A stretch of 64,000 nucleotides of DNA, taken from positions 12,940,727-13,004,726 of the forward strand of contig NC_051123.1 in NCBI RefSeq assembly GCF_014839805.1, read 5' to 3'. This document shows positions 1 through 11,566 of the stretch, piece by piece. Each line of letters opens with the position of its first letter. The stretch's first letter is position 1. The stretch is from Manduca sexta. Lineage: Eukaryota; Arthropoda; Insecta; Lepidoptera; Sphingidae. A model generated the notes under the pieces. That model was not told the origin of the DNA and did no database searches. It saw only the letters and a program-made list of their open reading frames with translations. A program made the translations under genes and the position numbers.

Positions 1-509
1 ATCCTGGTATGGTTACGTTATTAAATTTGAGAGTTAAGTTTAATTTATCAAACAGCGCCAACTCAGGTGAAAACAGGTACTTAAATAACAGCTCAAGTGT
101 TAAATAATTCAATATCTTAAATGTTTACTTAAGCTCCTCCTCAGTTAGATTATTTTTAATTACCTACCTACATATCGACGATTGAATAGCTAATTGACTT
201 AAGCAACATTTATTTCGAAACATTTTAACTAAGTTAAAAAAACATAGAAAAAAGTACTGAATTTAATTATGCATTAGTGTAAAAAAAAATATCGCGCCAA
301 TTAGCCTTTCAACCGTAGATATAAATTATTTTAGATAGAAATTCTGGCGAATAAAAAACCGTGTTTGGACATGTCGTTTAGATTACTAATGCGGTCTGCG
401 GTTGACAGTGGTAGTCATACCACGTTACAAACAAATTCAATTCACTAGTTTATCATCTAATTCCATATCCTCAGCATGGTGATGAGCCGCAGGTAGTGGT
501 GGCGGTCGC
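1..509. other. AT-rich region upstream of the UNC93-like gene
   Basis: No gene is recognised here. The sequence is AT-rich and becomes GC-rich only from about 480, where the first coding exon begins. It may hold the promoter or a 5' UTR intron of the UNC93-like gene, or earlier exons may lie outside the window. A short frame on the opposite strand at 437-658 is a shadow of the exon. Confidence 0.5.
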
Positions 510-611
510 ATGGGCAGCCTACCTGACCTGACGGAGCGCTCGCGGCCGGTGGTACGCGCCGCCTCTCGCACCGTGTCCGACCCGCATCGACACCGCGCAG
601 TCCTTACACAG
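510..611 (+). CDS. UNC93-like exon 1 (N-terminus)
   Basis: Thirty-four codons from ATG 510 to CAG 611, followed by the donor GTAAGC. The product is polar and Arg-rich, with no membrane segment. The frame is closed upstream by TGA at 483-485. An AG at 514-515 could act as an acceptor instead, in which case the start codon would lie further upstream. Confidence 0.6.
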
Positions 612-3600
612 GTAAGCACAGGAGCTGGGATATTCATGGATTTACCGACGTCACACAAAAAACCTTATAATAAAGAATTAATGTCTTCCCTGATTGCCAT
701 CAGTATTACTTATAAACTAGTTTTAGCGTTAAGAGGTGATTAAGAATTGCTTAAATAGCTGTCAAAAACATCACCGATTTCCTAGTTTAGACCTTTTTAA
801 GAGGCAAGATGGCCGGTTTTGACTAACAGCTGATCGAGTAAATTTGTGTTTTAACTAAGCATAGCCATGCGGAATTTTTAAAAGTTTAAATTATTTGTAA
901 CTTAAGTCTAAAGTTGGTACCAAGTTGTAATCTATTATTTACTAGTCGTGCCATCTTCTTCGACGGCGAGGAATTTTATTTGTATTACTTAACCATTCTC
1001 CACCTAATTTCAATTTTCAAACATCTCAGTAGTCTTCTATTTTTGTGAAAATACATACGAATTAAGTCGGCTATAGTACTATAATATTAATTATTACTAC
1101 ATTTCCAATTTTATAATTATTTCAGATACCAGTGAGCACGATATACAAGAAAGAATGGCCGTGGAAGAAGCCGAAAGCACCCATCCGAGTAGCAGCGCCG
1201 GCCATCGCGCCTCGCCGGCGAGACTCGGCCGCGTCCTCCGTAGGGGCCGCGTCAGTACGCCGACTCCTATCACGACAACCCCCCAAGCTCCCGAAGCCCT
1301 TAGTCCAGCGATTCTCACTCCTCTGCGTGTCCAGTGGCCTTTGCGCTACAGCTCTTCACCCATTCACGGCCTTCGCTGGAGCCGAGGCCGGTTCCTTTCC
1401 CCTAGCCATTATGCACACAGTAGCGGCAATAACAGCCCCCTTCTCACCACTTATACTGCAAAAGACTGGTACGAAAGTCGTGATTACAATCGCTCATACC
1501 CTTGTGTGTCTTCTTCTGACAGCTCATACAGTCGCAACGCCATTAAGTGTGTTGCTACCTCTGTATGGGCTTTGTGGGGTAGCTCTGTCTCCAATGTCTC
1601 TCGCTTTAGCAGCTTCCGCGACGTCTCTAGCACAAGCGGCTGGTGATGAGTGTAGGAGGAAGGTGGCGCTGCGAAGGGCACTGCGCGCGCTCCGAGCGGC
1701 GCAGGATGTGGGGCTCGTGTTCGGGTCGTTGTTGCTGGGTGGCGCTCTGATCATCTGGCCGGAGCAGATCACGCCCCTGACGCCTGCGCCGGCTAATGTC
1801 ACCATTCCGAAGCTGTCGCCTTCGGAAGAATATTTTTTGGAAGATGATTACGAGGTAAGTATCAAAGCTATTTATTTGTTCCATGAATATTATTTCTGCT
1901 AAATGATTGCACTGCAATTGCAATGTTCAATATTTTATACGATTGACATAAGTAGATATGCTTTTTGATGGATTAAGAACGTGGATAAAACAAGTTTAAT
2001 TCCACAAAGTTAATTAGTAAAAATTAACTACTATCTTTAAAAACCCTTTCGTTTATGTAATAAATAAAAAACACTGCAGGATAAACTAATCAGCCGAACA
2101 ACCATGTGTTTATAATCCCCTTAAGTAAAAATTATAGCAAATTCACTTTCTATCATCGGGTGCGACATTATTTATAAGTCGGTTTCATTTCCAGGAGCAA
2201 ACATGCGGTGCTTCAGGCTGCCCTGACACTCAATCTACATTAGGCACAGTACTGAGCGCTGAAGGGCGCCGAATACTGGTGGCTGTGTGGGCAGCCTTAG
2301 CCCTGGCGTCAGTAGGGCTCGGAGTGTACGGGGCGGCGTCGACGCCAGCGCCGCCGCCAGACGCCCGCTCTGTGGCTAGAGACCCCCGGGCGATTCTCGG
2401 CGTGCCCATGGGACTGTTCATCGGACTACAACAGGGATTTATTTATACTTCTTATTTAAAGGTAAATAATCTGATAAAATATATGTATTTATTTATACAC
2501 TTTATGTACATAGAAGTATTTAGACGGACTTTTTTTATTTAATTTTGTTTATTTATTATAAGTTCTCCAAAGTTTTACTGACTTAATACCAGAGAAATTT
2601 TCTAACAGTCGATCTTATTTTTTTCTCTTTTGTTTTTTTGTTATATTTTTACGCTAATTGAAATGATATAAAAACTGTCATTCCAAGTTTTTTTTCATCT
2701 TAACGAAATTTATTAACAGGCACATTGTTGATCTGGTAAATAGGTATTTTGATAAGAAAATAAACTTTGTTTATAAACGTTATTCCGACAGTTTATTTTC
2801 TAATAATAACCCGTTCAAATTAATATTTTCTAAGACAACTAACAATCATGTCCACAGTGGTACGGAGTGTGTGTAGACGGATGGTGGTGTGCGTGGCGAG
2901 CGCTGATCGGCGCCGGTACGCTCCAGGGCCTCGCCGCCGCCACCCTCAGCATGGCAGCAGCGCGGGGACGGCGCGTCGCCCTCGCTGCAGGTGGAGGCGC
3001 GGCCCACGCGAGTCTTGTGCTGGCATTACTGCGCTGGCGAGCTGCAAGAACTGATCTTGCGCTACCTGCCCTTGCGGCTGCGGCTTGGGGCGCTTGCGCA
3101 TCGTTATGGGATGTTCTACAGGTCACAAGATGTAAAATTATGTATAGTTAAAATGCGATTTGGGTTTTACCACCTACTTAACTTTTTTTCAAGTCTTTCT
3201 AAAGCATAAATATAAATAGGTAAAAATTAAGATTGAATAATATTGTGGATGGTAACAATTATGCGAGAAATAGTACATCGTTTATTTGATCTAGTAAATA
3301 ATATATTATTCATCCCTGCAGGGAGGCATTTGCATCGGAGGGCCAGGGTGGCGAGGGCCCTGGTCGGCGGTGATTTGCGCACGGCACGCAGGTCTCGCGA
3401 TAGCGTGCGCGGCACGTCACACCTTGTGCGTACGTGCGCAGCTGCCTGCGCTCGCAATAGTCCTCGCCATCGCCCTGGCCACGCACATTGCCCTAGAACT
3501 TAGATTACGAAGAGGTAAATAGCACTTTATTTATTTACTAATAGTGACGTAACACAATTCCCTCTTGTTTCCATGAAGACTAGTAAATATTTTAGACAAT

Positions 3601-3703
3601 TATAATTTGATAATCACTTTAGACATATTAATTATAATGCCTGGATAATTGTTTATAACGTGGTTGGCTCTTTTTAGGTGAAACAAGCCGGCACAGATCC
3701 TAG
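510..3703 (+). CDS. UNC93-like multi-pass membrane protein (six exons)
   Basis: Predicted exons 510-611, 1126-1854, 2195-2461, 2858-3121, 3322-3514 and 3678-3703 join with GT-AG introns of phase 0,0,0,0,1 into about 526 codons, close to the usual UNC93 length. UNC93 proteins are MFS-fold membrane proteins, linked to potassium-channel regulation in worms and to trafficking in vertebrates. Seen here: a basic cytosolic N-terminus of about 105 residues, hydrophobic segments through exons 2 to 5, and the family motif GLQQGF at the start of the second half, matching human UNC93A as I recall it. The later LLLWR-like segment and final helix also align. The N-xx-ALYG signature after helix 10 is not recognisable, so this is a divergent, Ala/Gly/Arg-rich member. 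The start at 510 is the first ATG after an in-frame stop at 483. An upstream non-coding or coding exon cannot be excluded. Confidence 0.83.
1126..1854 (+). CDS. UNC93-like exon 2 (first transmembrane half)
   Basis: Acceptor TTATTTCAG, donor GAG|GTAAGT, 243 codons, phase 0 at both ends. It encodes a basic linker (YKKEWPWKKPKAP near its start) and then about five hydrophobic helices, covering the N-terminal half of the UNC93 fold. A cytosolic loop rich in Arg and Lys (DECRRKVALRRALRAL) sits where the family has its charged inter-helix loop. High GC contrasts sharply with the flanking introns. Confidence 0.85.
2195..2461 (+). CDS. UNC93-like exon 3 (GLQQGF motif)
   Basis: Acceptor TTTCCAG, donor AAG|GTAAAT, 89 codons, phase 0. 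It begins with a Cys-containing loop (EQTCGASGCPD), probably luminal, then a helix (ILVAVWAALALASVGLGVYG), a cytosolic linker, and the conserved PMGLFIGLQQGFIYTSYLK segment that identifies the UNC93 family. Confidence 0.85.
2858..3121 (+). CDS. UNC93-like exon 4
   Basis: Acceptor TCCACAG, donor CAG|GTCACA, 88 codons, phase 0. It encodes WYGVCVDGWW and Ala/Gly-rich helices ending in AAAWGACASLWDVLQ. This corresponds to the family's SGLWGVADAVWQ region, where W, G, A and the final WxxxQ are kept. Confidence 0.82.
3322..3514 (+). CDS. UNC93-like exon 5 (last transmembrane helices)
   Basis: Acceptor CCTGCAG, donor GAG|GTAAAT, phase 0 to phase 1. The translation runs GGICIGGPGWRGPWSAVICA and on to a final helix (LPALAIVLAIALATHIALEL) with a basic end. 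It aligns by position to the last two helices of UNC93A, but the usual NALYG and EAAFANYR motifs are replaced. Confidence 0.75.
3678..3703 (+). CDS. UNC93-like terminal exon (proximal acceptor)
   Basis: With acceptor CTTTTTAG the phase-1 G is completed to GGT and the protein ends GETSRHRS before TAG at 3701-3703. If instead the AG at 3686-3687 is used, the frame runs to TGA at 3786-3788 and adds a 33-residue Arg/Pro-rich tail. GC-rich sequence continues up to that second stop and falls off after it, so the longer form is a serious alternative. Confidence 0.5.
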
Positions 3704-4051
3704 CGAAGACCCACAGCGACTCAGCTGGCCTCCTTGGGTCCGCCGTCGGACGCGGCGACCGAGGAGACCGAAGCGAGTTGCCATGTGATCAGTTAATAAT
3801 CAGAAATAATGAGACTCTACCAAGAATCTATATTGTTTCTAGTAAACGGGAATTGTGTAAAGAGATTCAAGGCCTGCGATGTTTATATGTCATATTTCTC
3901 GTTGACTGAAATACGGTTGGACACTTTAAATCAATAGGTTTAAAGGCAATGGTTGATCGAATTCAGGTATTTTTTATTCGGCAGGTACGCGATGGGCAGA
4001 CATAAATGTATTTTTGTAACTAAATCTACGATGATTAGGTATTTGTGACGC

Positions 4052-4057
4052 AATAAA
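4052..4057 (+). terminator. Poly(A) signal of the UNC93-like gene
   Basis: AATAAA about 350 nt after the first stop codon, in AT-rich sequence. It is the clearest hexamer downstream of the gene, giving a 3' UTR of roughly 370 nt. The cleavage site is inferred. Confidence 0.5.
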
Positions 4058-4684
4058 AATGTATACAATTACAATAAGACTTTCATCTATCGAACTTATA
4101 TATTGTAAGAAACTGTTCGCTACATATCTTGATATAAAACATTTCAATAGACAAAATTTTTATCCTTAGAAATTAAGTTGGGAGACAATTTCAAATGTTC
4201 AACATTCAAGTTTTATATTCCTCTGCAAACGTATTTACATTATAAGAGAGAGATTTTTTATGTCTGACCGTAATATCGCGTAATACACGTTCATGATGTG
4301 CTAAAATAAGAAAATAATCTCACCTATATTATGAAAATTAATGTTGATGTTACTATAGAGTATCGATTTTTCTAAACTCATTTTCCTGTTGCAATTTTTA
4401 TACTATTTAAACTTTGTCGCAACATAGTATAACTGTATTATGTGACCCCCAAATAATATTCTAAATCCGAACCTGCCTTCTACCAATGTCACATCATAAA
4501 AGATCACTTTGTAACTGAATATGCACCGGTCACTTAGTATTTTATAGTCTCAGGCTGACATCTGAAAATTTACTTTGATTTGTTAACCCCAAGTCAATAA
4601 ATAATTAAGTATTATGTTTACCACGCTGTTTAAGTAAGAAATTTAAATAATTGTTTATTTAAAACTAATACTTGATTATAGAAA

Positions 4685-4952
4685 TCTATATAATATATAA
4701 AAATGAATCCCTATTTCCCTTGGTCACGCCATCACGCGTGAACGGCTGGACCGATTTCAGTAATTTTTTGTTGTGTTTGTTATTGTCAGGAGAAGGATCT
4801 TATGAAAGAAAAAAATTAAAAAAATTGCGCGGATAATTAGAAAATTTAAGAAAACTTAACGAAAATGTTAATTTTATATAACTGTCAATTTTTTGAAATA
4901 ACTGTCAGCGATTGACAAAATAAGACGGGACAACGTCTGTTTGGTCAGCTAG
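4685..4952 (+). mobile_element. Non-autonomous Helitron
   Basis: The element starts with TC (TCTATATAATATA), ends in CTAG, and lies between A and T, the usual Helitron insertion rule. It shares the core segment CCCTTGGTCACGCCATCACG with the copy at 35390-35694. It has no coding capacity. Confidence 0.75.
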
Positions 4953-4957
4953 TATCA

Positions 4958-5930
4958 AATATAATCGAAAAAGAACCGCTTATGATAGATAATTCTGACT
5001 AACATAGCAAGACTAAACGGGTCACAGAGATGCACCGCGAATTCCTGCCTGCGACTCTTCGTTTATGCGAATCTTACTGTGAATTTCTAAAAGTGTCTAG
5101 CTGTTTAATAATTATTATTGGACGAAAATTTGATACCGGCAAGGGGTATTTTTTTTTGCGGGTAAGTTTCTCCACTGCATCTATGTCAGCCATTATTCCA
5201 AACCAGAATTACCTACCGTGTGTGGTTTTAAAATTTAAAATGCTTGTTGTTATCGGAATCTGGGTCCGAAGAAGAAAAAGCCTTTCAAGAAGCCTTTTTA
5301 TAATTATTAACGCTAACATTATAAATGAGAATCTGACTTACCGATATGTCTATGTTCTATGTTAAGTCTCCTGTTTCCGCACTTAGCCAGTCCAAATCCT
5401 TCCAGAAGCACAGGATCTTTCTGGTTCCTTATAATGCCATTTCCATACATTCTGTTTTCTATTAGAGTTACGGTTTTATAAAGGTTTCTTAGCCACGATC
5501 CCTGGATTCAAACACACGGACCCCGATAGTTTAAGCGATAATTGTTCATAACTAATTAACCGGTGAATATTCAGGTTATCACACTGTTGGATAAATTGAA
5601 TGTTAGATTAAATCATAAATGTATTTATGATAAAAGATGAAATTAAATGATTGTTGACAATGACTTGTTTTCTTAAATCGTTTATTTATTTAAGTCGAAG
5701 TTATAACTTTTAATTAAAGATATATACAAAACTGATTTTATTATTATTGGCCAATAGATGACATAAAAAGATAATTATTGTTAGATATCTTTGTCTCATC
5801 TGATTTAGTTAAACATTCATCTGGTGAAAATTGTATGTCCGCTTACACTTCAATGGTATAACACCAAGGACAAAATTTCCTATCACATTATGATTTTGCG
5901 AGAAGAGGTTGTATTATTTTTTTTACGGAC
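4958..5930. other. Intergenic, no supported gene
   Basis: A 111-codon open frame on + at 5030-5365 has no recognisable domain, ordinary AT-rich composition and no splice or start context, so I treat it as chance. Otherwise AT-rich unique sequence. Confidence 0.5.
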
Positions 5931-5959
5931 CCACTATTCAGTGCAGCCGAATCATCTAT

Positions 5960-6105
5960 ACATAACGTGACCAGACGTCCCGTTTTGAACGGGACCGTCC
6001 CTTTTTTCGGTAATCTGTCCCGGTGTCCGCAGAAAAAACTCGGGGACACAAAATTGTCCCGTTTTTCGAAACCGTGCGAAAATTTAAGAGCCGACCGGGC
6101 TGCTA
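5960..6105. repeat. Probable transposon fragment rich in GTCCCGT
   Basis: Repeated GTCCCG/CGGGAC words (GACGTCCCGTTTTGAACGGG, then GTCCCTTTTTTCGG, TGTCCCGG, TTGTCCCG) form short inverted and direct repeats. The pattern resembles dispersed insect repeats, but I cannot assign a family and see no clear ends. Confidence 0.4.
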
Positions 6106-6355
6106 CTTGACTACAACGCCTACGAATCTTTTCTCTAATGAATAAAATATGGACATCTGAAAAAACTCAGTTACAGATTCCTGTTCTGAAAACGATGTTG
6201 ATAACTAATGACAATATATAAAAAAACAGCTGTAATAAAACAAATTTGTTCTTCAGACAAATATAAATAAAACTAAACATTTGAATCTTACATAATATTT
6301 TTAATTTATAATTATCTAATAATCCAATCCTATCTTATTTTAATAATATTATAAA

Positions 6356-7229
6356 CTAGCTTTTGCCCGCGGCTCCGCTCGCGTTATAAAGTTTTTCAGG
6401 CTAAAGTTTTCCGTTATAAAAGTAGTAGTTTCCCGGGAGCCTATGTTCTTCCCAGGGTCTCAAACTGTCTCCATACCAAATTTCATCTTAATACGTTGGG
6501 TAGTTTTTGAGTTTAACACGTTCAGGCAGACAGATGCAGTGGAGGACTTTGTTTTATAATATATTTTATAGAACTTTTAAGAGGAACAATCCCGTCATAC
6601 ATCATTGTTGCATAACTCTAACCGTTTACGCAGCGCACGCAACGGAAGCTCTCAAAACTAATAAATTGTCCCTGTTTTTGCAACATGTTTCATTACTGCT
6701 CCGCTCCTATTAGTCATAGCGTGATGATATATAACTTAGAGAACTCTACAAACAAAGGGCTATTCAACACAAAAAGAATTTTTCAGTTTGGACCGGTAGT
6801 TCCTGAGATTAGCCATTACTGCTCCGCTCCTATTGGGTATAGCGTGATGATATATAGCCTATAGCACTCCACGAACAAAGGGCTATCCAACGCAAAATAT
6901 TTTTTCAGTTTGGACCGGTAGTTCCTGAGATTAGCCATTACTGCTCCGCTCCTATTGGGTATAGCGTGATGATATATAGCCTATAGCACTCCACGAACAA
7001 AGGGCTATCCAACGCAAAAAGAATTTTTCAGTTTGGACCGGTAGTTCCTGAGATTAGCCATTACTGCTCCGCTCCTATTGGGTATAGCGTGATGATATAT
7101 AGCCTATAGCACTCCACGAACAAAGAGCTATCCAACGCAAAAAGAATTTTTCAGTTTGGACCGGTAGTTCCTGAGATTAGCGCGTTCAAACAAACAAACA
7201 AACTCTTCAGCTTTATATAATAGTATAGA
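6356..7229 (-). mobile_element. Helitron with an internal amplified unit
   Basis: Read on the minus strand, it starts TCTATACTATTATATAAAGC at 7229 and ends GCAAAAGCTAG at 6356. It is flanked by A and T, as expected for a Helitron. It has no transposase gene. The segment 6691-7180 inside it consists of about four direct copies of a 122-123 bp unit. Fragments of the same family occur at 25317, 26080, 27268, 42360 and 46853. Confidence 0.75.
6691..7180. repeat. Four ~123-bp direct repeats inside the Helitron
   Basis: Units begin at 6691, 6814, 6936 and 7059 with CATTACTGCTCCGCTCCTAT and each ends near AGTTCCTGAGATTAG. The last three are almost identical and the first is more diverged, as expected if the array grew outward from one unit. 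Confidence 0.9.
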
Positions 7230-10200
7230 TACAAAGTTTGTAAAAAGGTTTGGATGTTTTGTATGTTTGTCAGAAGTAAACGCAGAAACAACTGAACCGT
7301 TTTGTATAAAATTTTGTATTTAGTTTTGCTTCTTAATTTTATGTTCGGGAAAACGCGATTTTCCGAGTTTTCATACGTGCAACGCTCGGCCGCTGAAGTA
7401 CAAATTTTCTAATAAGCATGTGTTATTTTTTTCCTTTGTTTTTTTTATGCTTAACGTAAATGTCCCGTTTTGAGACGAAAAATAAATGGTCACGTTATCT
7501 ATACAGTATACATATTTAGTGTCAAGCATTTGCTATTTGGCATATGCTGACCTAGATCCTATTGGCACTTTCGTGGTGGGAAATACACCATCCACACTGG
7601 GTGAGTACCTAACCACTTATCACGCTAGTTACCCACCTAACTATAAAATTGTATTTTCTTTTTTTTGTCCTACCTCACAATAAATCAAATTTATTGTCAA
7701 TTATGTTTATCACCCAAACTGTAGCCAATAATATATTATTTTTTTCTAGCTTTATTTTCTTTATATTTTAGTCCAAGGACCTATTTGAAAATACGGCAGT
7801 GCATGTACGTAAATAATAAACATATACACAAAAATATATAAAGGACAGAGCAACCTTAAAAAATTATCGCAAAACTTCCAATGCATGGATACCCATAAGC
7901 CAGCTATTTTATCAGCCATTGCGTTATGATTCGTTTTCCCTTCATACTTCAAACATGGCTTGGACAGGCAAAAATCTTAGATGCCAAATTCCCGAAAAGG
8001 TCATATATTTTATTTTGTATATTTGGGACGAGAATCGAATACTGAATGCCTTCCTTACCTAATCTTACTGTATATTATTGACCATTAAAAAAATAAATAT
8101 GGAATTGACAAAATAATAGGGATTTATATCTCGAGCCAGAACTCCCTTATTGCCTACGTTTTATTATTATCAAATAAAAATGGTTGAACAGGGTGCTAAA
8201 TAAAAGTCATAGTAAGTATTTAACAGTAACACGATATTTTATTATGCAATGTTAACTAACACTAAATTCTAGTCACGTACCCGTCATACTTGTTGAAACA
8301 AAAGTTTTTAACCACTGAGTCCGGTTACATATATATTTTCTTTTAATTTGACCCCCCGAGGGAGATCCGAGTCCGTACCTGACATGTATAGGTTGACGAC
8401 CACGTGACATAGTACAATGCTTACGCCATTGAATCATAATTACGACAAATATAAACAGTCAAACATTATTATTGTCTATATATTTCATTTCACATCAAGC
8501 TGTCAAGTGATGGAATTTTGACTTCTTGCGCTTAAAATACTTAACATCCTAATCCAATAATTGATTCCATAGTATTTTAAAACAACAGACACGCATTCAG
8601 TTTATAAGTGGGGGGTGAGATATGCAGAATTTATTGACCCCCCAAGAAATTTGTATTGCACTAATTGAGTAATGATTTTAGTTCGGAGATTTGAATAAAA
8701 TATTTTACAGCCTTATTAGAATATCGGTTTTTCCAATTCCAAGTGATTTCTTTTGTATCTGTACACAAAATTAGCTAATAGACGATTACCAAAAAATACA
8801 TGACTTAAAATGTCATAATTTTATTTTCATATATAGTCAGGGATGGAAGTATCCTTAATTGTACTTAAAAAATAAATAAATCAATACTTATAATAACAAA
8901 AAACACGATAAACTCAATAATTAAAATAAAACAAAAAGACAAATAATCACGTATAGAGATTTTTAACACTACCTATTCAGTTGTACTGTGATAAGATAGA
9001 AAAAAGGAAGGAAATAATAAGGAAACTAAAAAATAAATAAAAGAAACTCATCAAAACAAGCTCTGTCTTTATTAAAGTCTGTTCGTAAAATAAATCTAAA
9101 AATAGCATCACAATTAGCGCACGTAAGGAAAATTATAAACAGCTTACAAATTACATAAATGAATTCCAAACTAATAGAAAAATCAGTTTGGTTATATTTT
9201 CAAATTCAAAAACAATTCTAGAAATTCGATTATTTTATCGATTATTTTGACAGATCTTGCCGCCATCTTGTTTGCAAATGTCTAAATATTCCAAGATGGC
9301 ATCCGAAAACTTATTTCACACGACAAAACACTTTAATCTAAAATAGGATTACACAAATACTAATTTCAACGTTAAAACACAGTTACTGTTCCTTCAGTGG
9401 TAACTGTCAATTTTAATTTACTCATGTCTTCCGTCCCTTTAATAATTTGTGGCGAAAGAAGACCGAGTATGGACCTAAGGAAATACAAGAAAGAGCCGAA
9501 CAATTGTAACTTTATGGGAGGATCTACTTGGAAATAAACCACACGGCACTAACTCAATGTTACCAACTAACGAAGTAGGAACTTAACGCAGACGCAATTT
9601 GCACATTTATTCTCATGTATGATACGTTTCTAAATATACATTATATATTATTGAAAGGGTTATATCGACATTTGTACTTTACAGTTATACGCTGACAGCT
9701 AAATAACAGTTATTGTCACTGTTATAAGAATTGAATTACATGTTCCGACGAAATAACCCTTTCGAATAATGAATATAACGTATTTCAATAAATAACACAA
9801 AATTCGATTACCACTTAACGAGATTAATATTAACATCTGGAACACAAAGAAATGCACTGATCGATCCTTTTATGGATTACAGGCGTTTATATGTGCCTTT
9901 TATACGTAAAATACTCACTCTCATAGCTAGTATATAGGTACGCCAAATTCATAATGTTTGCTGTACTTTATATATTTCTGTTATGTACCAGACTATATTT
10001 AGTAACAAGACATCATATGAACTTAATGTATTTTAAATCCAGGATGTAAGCAGGCATATCTATACACTTATCTATGAAGTGCACCATACTTGGATACTCA
10101 CGATGCAAAAACCAAGGACATTACAAGCACAAAAAATCCGCCCCGTTAACCCTTTAAGACACATTCCAAAATCCTACTAAATGATTTGACATCTGAAAAC

Positions 10201-10958
10201 AATGTTTATCGTATTGCACGTTATTCCCTATGAAATAAAATTAGGTGTAACGACACGGGTTGTTGAAATCAGAGATTGCTTGATTTTCAACTTTATTACA
10301 TTCATATTTAGTCCAATAATTTCGTACGTTCAATGTAAACCATATATTACTCCACAATATTGTGATAACAACTTCCCCAACTTTCTATAATATAGGTGTT
10401 GACTAGTTATTATCCTCGCAATTATATATTATGAATAACACATCGATTTTAAACCGATCCTATGAGTTACCACGTTATATCGAATAGCATATTGTTATAT
10501 AACCTAAGTAGTGTCTTGCTATTGGTTTTTAGTTGACCAACGTCCAATAGCAGCTATTAGTGTAGGCCTGTGCTATAAAATGCGAAGTACAAAGACTACA
10601 TCATGCTACAAAATCGGCTATTTTATCAAGTAGTTAAATAACAACATATTACGCAATAACGTTAAACCCTGTTCTACATTTTTTTTTCGTTTTTTTCGTA
10701 GGACGCACATGTTATGTGACTATTTTTATAATTTTTACAACATCTAGTTTAGAATACGAATAACAGCGACCTAATCGATTTTATATTAACACTATAAAAT
10801 GAAGCCCTGGTATTAATAACAGTTTTCAATAAATTAATAAAAAATACTGAAGCGATCAATACTGCAATTGTTATTTTAAATCATCTTGCGTTCTTTTCCC
10901 TTTTATCAATATGATATCAATCTGCATTGGACCAATATGATCTAAGCCCCGAATATCT
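7230..10958. other. Intergenic region between the convergent genes
   Basis: AT-rich DNA with no gene I can support. Short frames at 7486-7683, 7761-7952 and 10202-10390 look random. A small inverted-repeat element lies at 9649-9770. Some of this may be 3' flank of PRODH. Confidence 0.5.
9649..9770. mobile_element. Small MITE-like inverted repeat
   Basis: The ends ATTGAAAGGGTTATATCG and CGAAATAACCCTTTCGAAT are inverted copies of each other with a few mismatches, bracketing about 85 bp without coding potential. No clear target duplication is visible, so the family is unassigned. Confidence 0.55.
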
Positions 10959-11298
10959 TCAGTAAAGCAAAGAAAGAAAACAAATACTTAAATCACAGTA
11001 ATACAATAATCATTAATCATCAATTTCGTGTCTCTAATTCGCCAATTGCTTATACCTAGAATAAGGTGACACAAATTAAGTAATAACTACAAAAATAATA
11101 CCATCAAAGAACGCAAGATAATGAAAAATAACGATTCACAAATAATGAGCGATTTAAAAACAACGCACAGTTCTACAAGAACTAAAATTCCGTGGCAAAA
11201 CAACGATAAAAACAGCCGCTATAATCGTTACAACGTTAATAATAACGGTTATAATCGTTATTTTTATCATCTGTACCCTCCGAATCTGTTATCACATC

Positions 11299-11304
11299 TT
11301 TATT
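11299..11304 (-). terminator. AATAAA poly(A) signal, copy 1 only
   Basis: On the minus strand AATAAA lies 57 nt past the PRODH stop in copy 1. The equivalent site in copy 2 (15656-15661) reads AATAAC. If both copies are alleles, the signal is polymorphic. Confidence 0.5.
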
Positions 11305-11360
11305 CGTTCCCTATATATAAACTGCAACATAAATTAACTAAACAAACGCTAATTTACAAT

Positions 11361-11566
11361 CTAGACGGGTGTGTAGTTGCCAACTGGTTTGTAGAAGATC
11401 TGACCGGTGACAACTCTGCGAATGATCTCTTTGAGAAGTAGTTTCTTCTCCTTCTTGATTTTGCTGAGGAATCCTCTGTTTTCATTCGCCCTCCGGGACA
11501 AGTAGGGAAGGACTTCGACCACTGGGCCGTATGGAACGTACTTGTAGGCGGAGTAGCCGGCTTGGC
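11361..11566 (-). pseudogene. Duplicate PRODH last exon (copy 1)
   Basis: Identical to 15717-15922: open frame [15 protein letters not shown] through to NYTPV and stop. It keeps the proline-binding YLSRRANEN motif. Nothing in the exon is broken. It is called a duplicate only because the upstream exons are missing beyond the N gap. It is likely the second haplotype of the same exon. Confidence 0.85.

Noticed and set aside
1155..1646. A 163-codon plus-strand frame overlapping the UNC93-like exon 2
   Set aside because: Out-of-frame shadow in GC-rich DNA; the other frame has the membrane segments and splice sites.
5030..5365. A 111-codon plus-strand frame
   Set aside because: AT-rich composition, no motif, no splice context and no composition shift at its ends.
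8340..8650. Direct TGACCCCCC words at 8347 and 8635 as possible element ends
   Set aside because: They are in direct, not inverted, orientation, with no further similarity, so no element could be supported.
11121..11441. A 106-codon plus-strand frame (Asn/Tyr-rich) at the 3' end of PRODH
   Set aside because: It runs through PRODH 3' flank and into the antisense of the last exon, and the same stretch in copy 2 is frameshifted.
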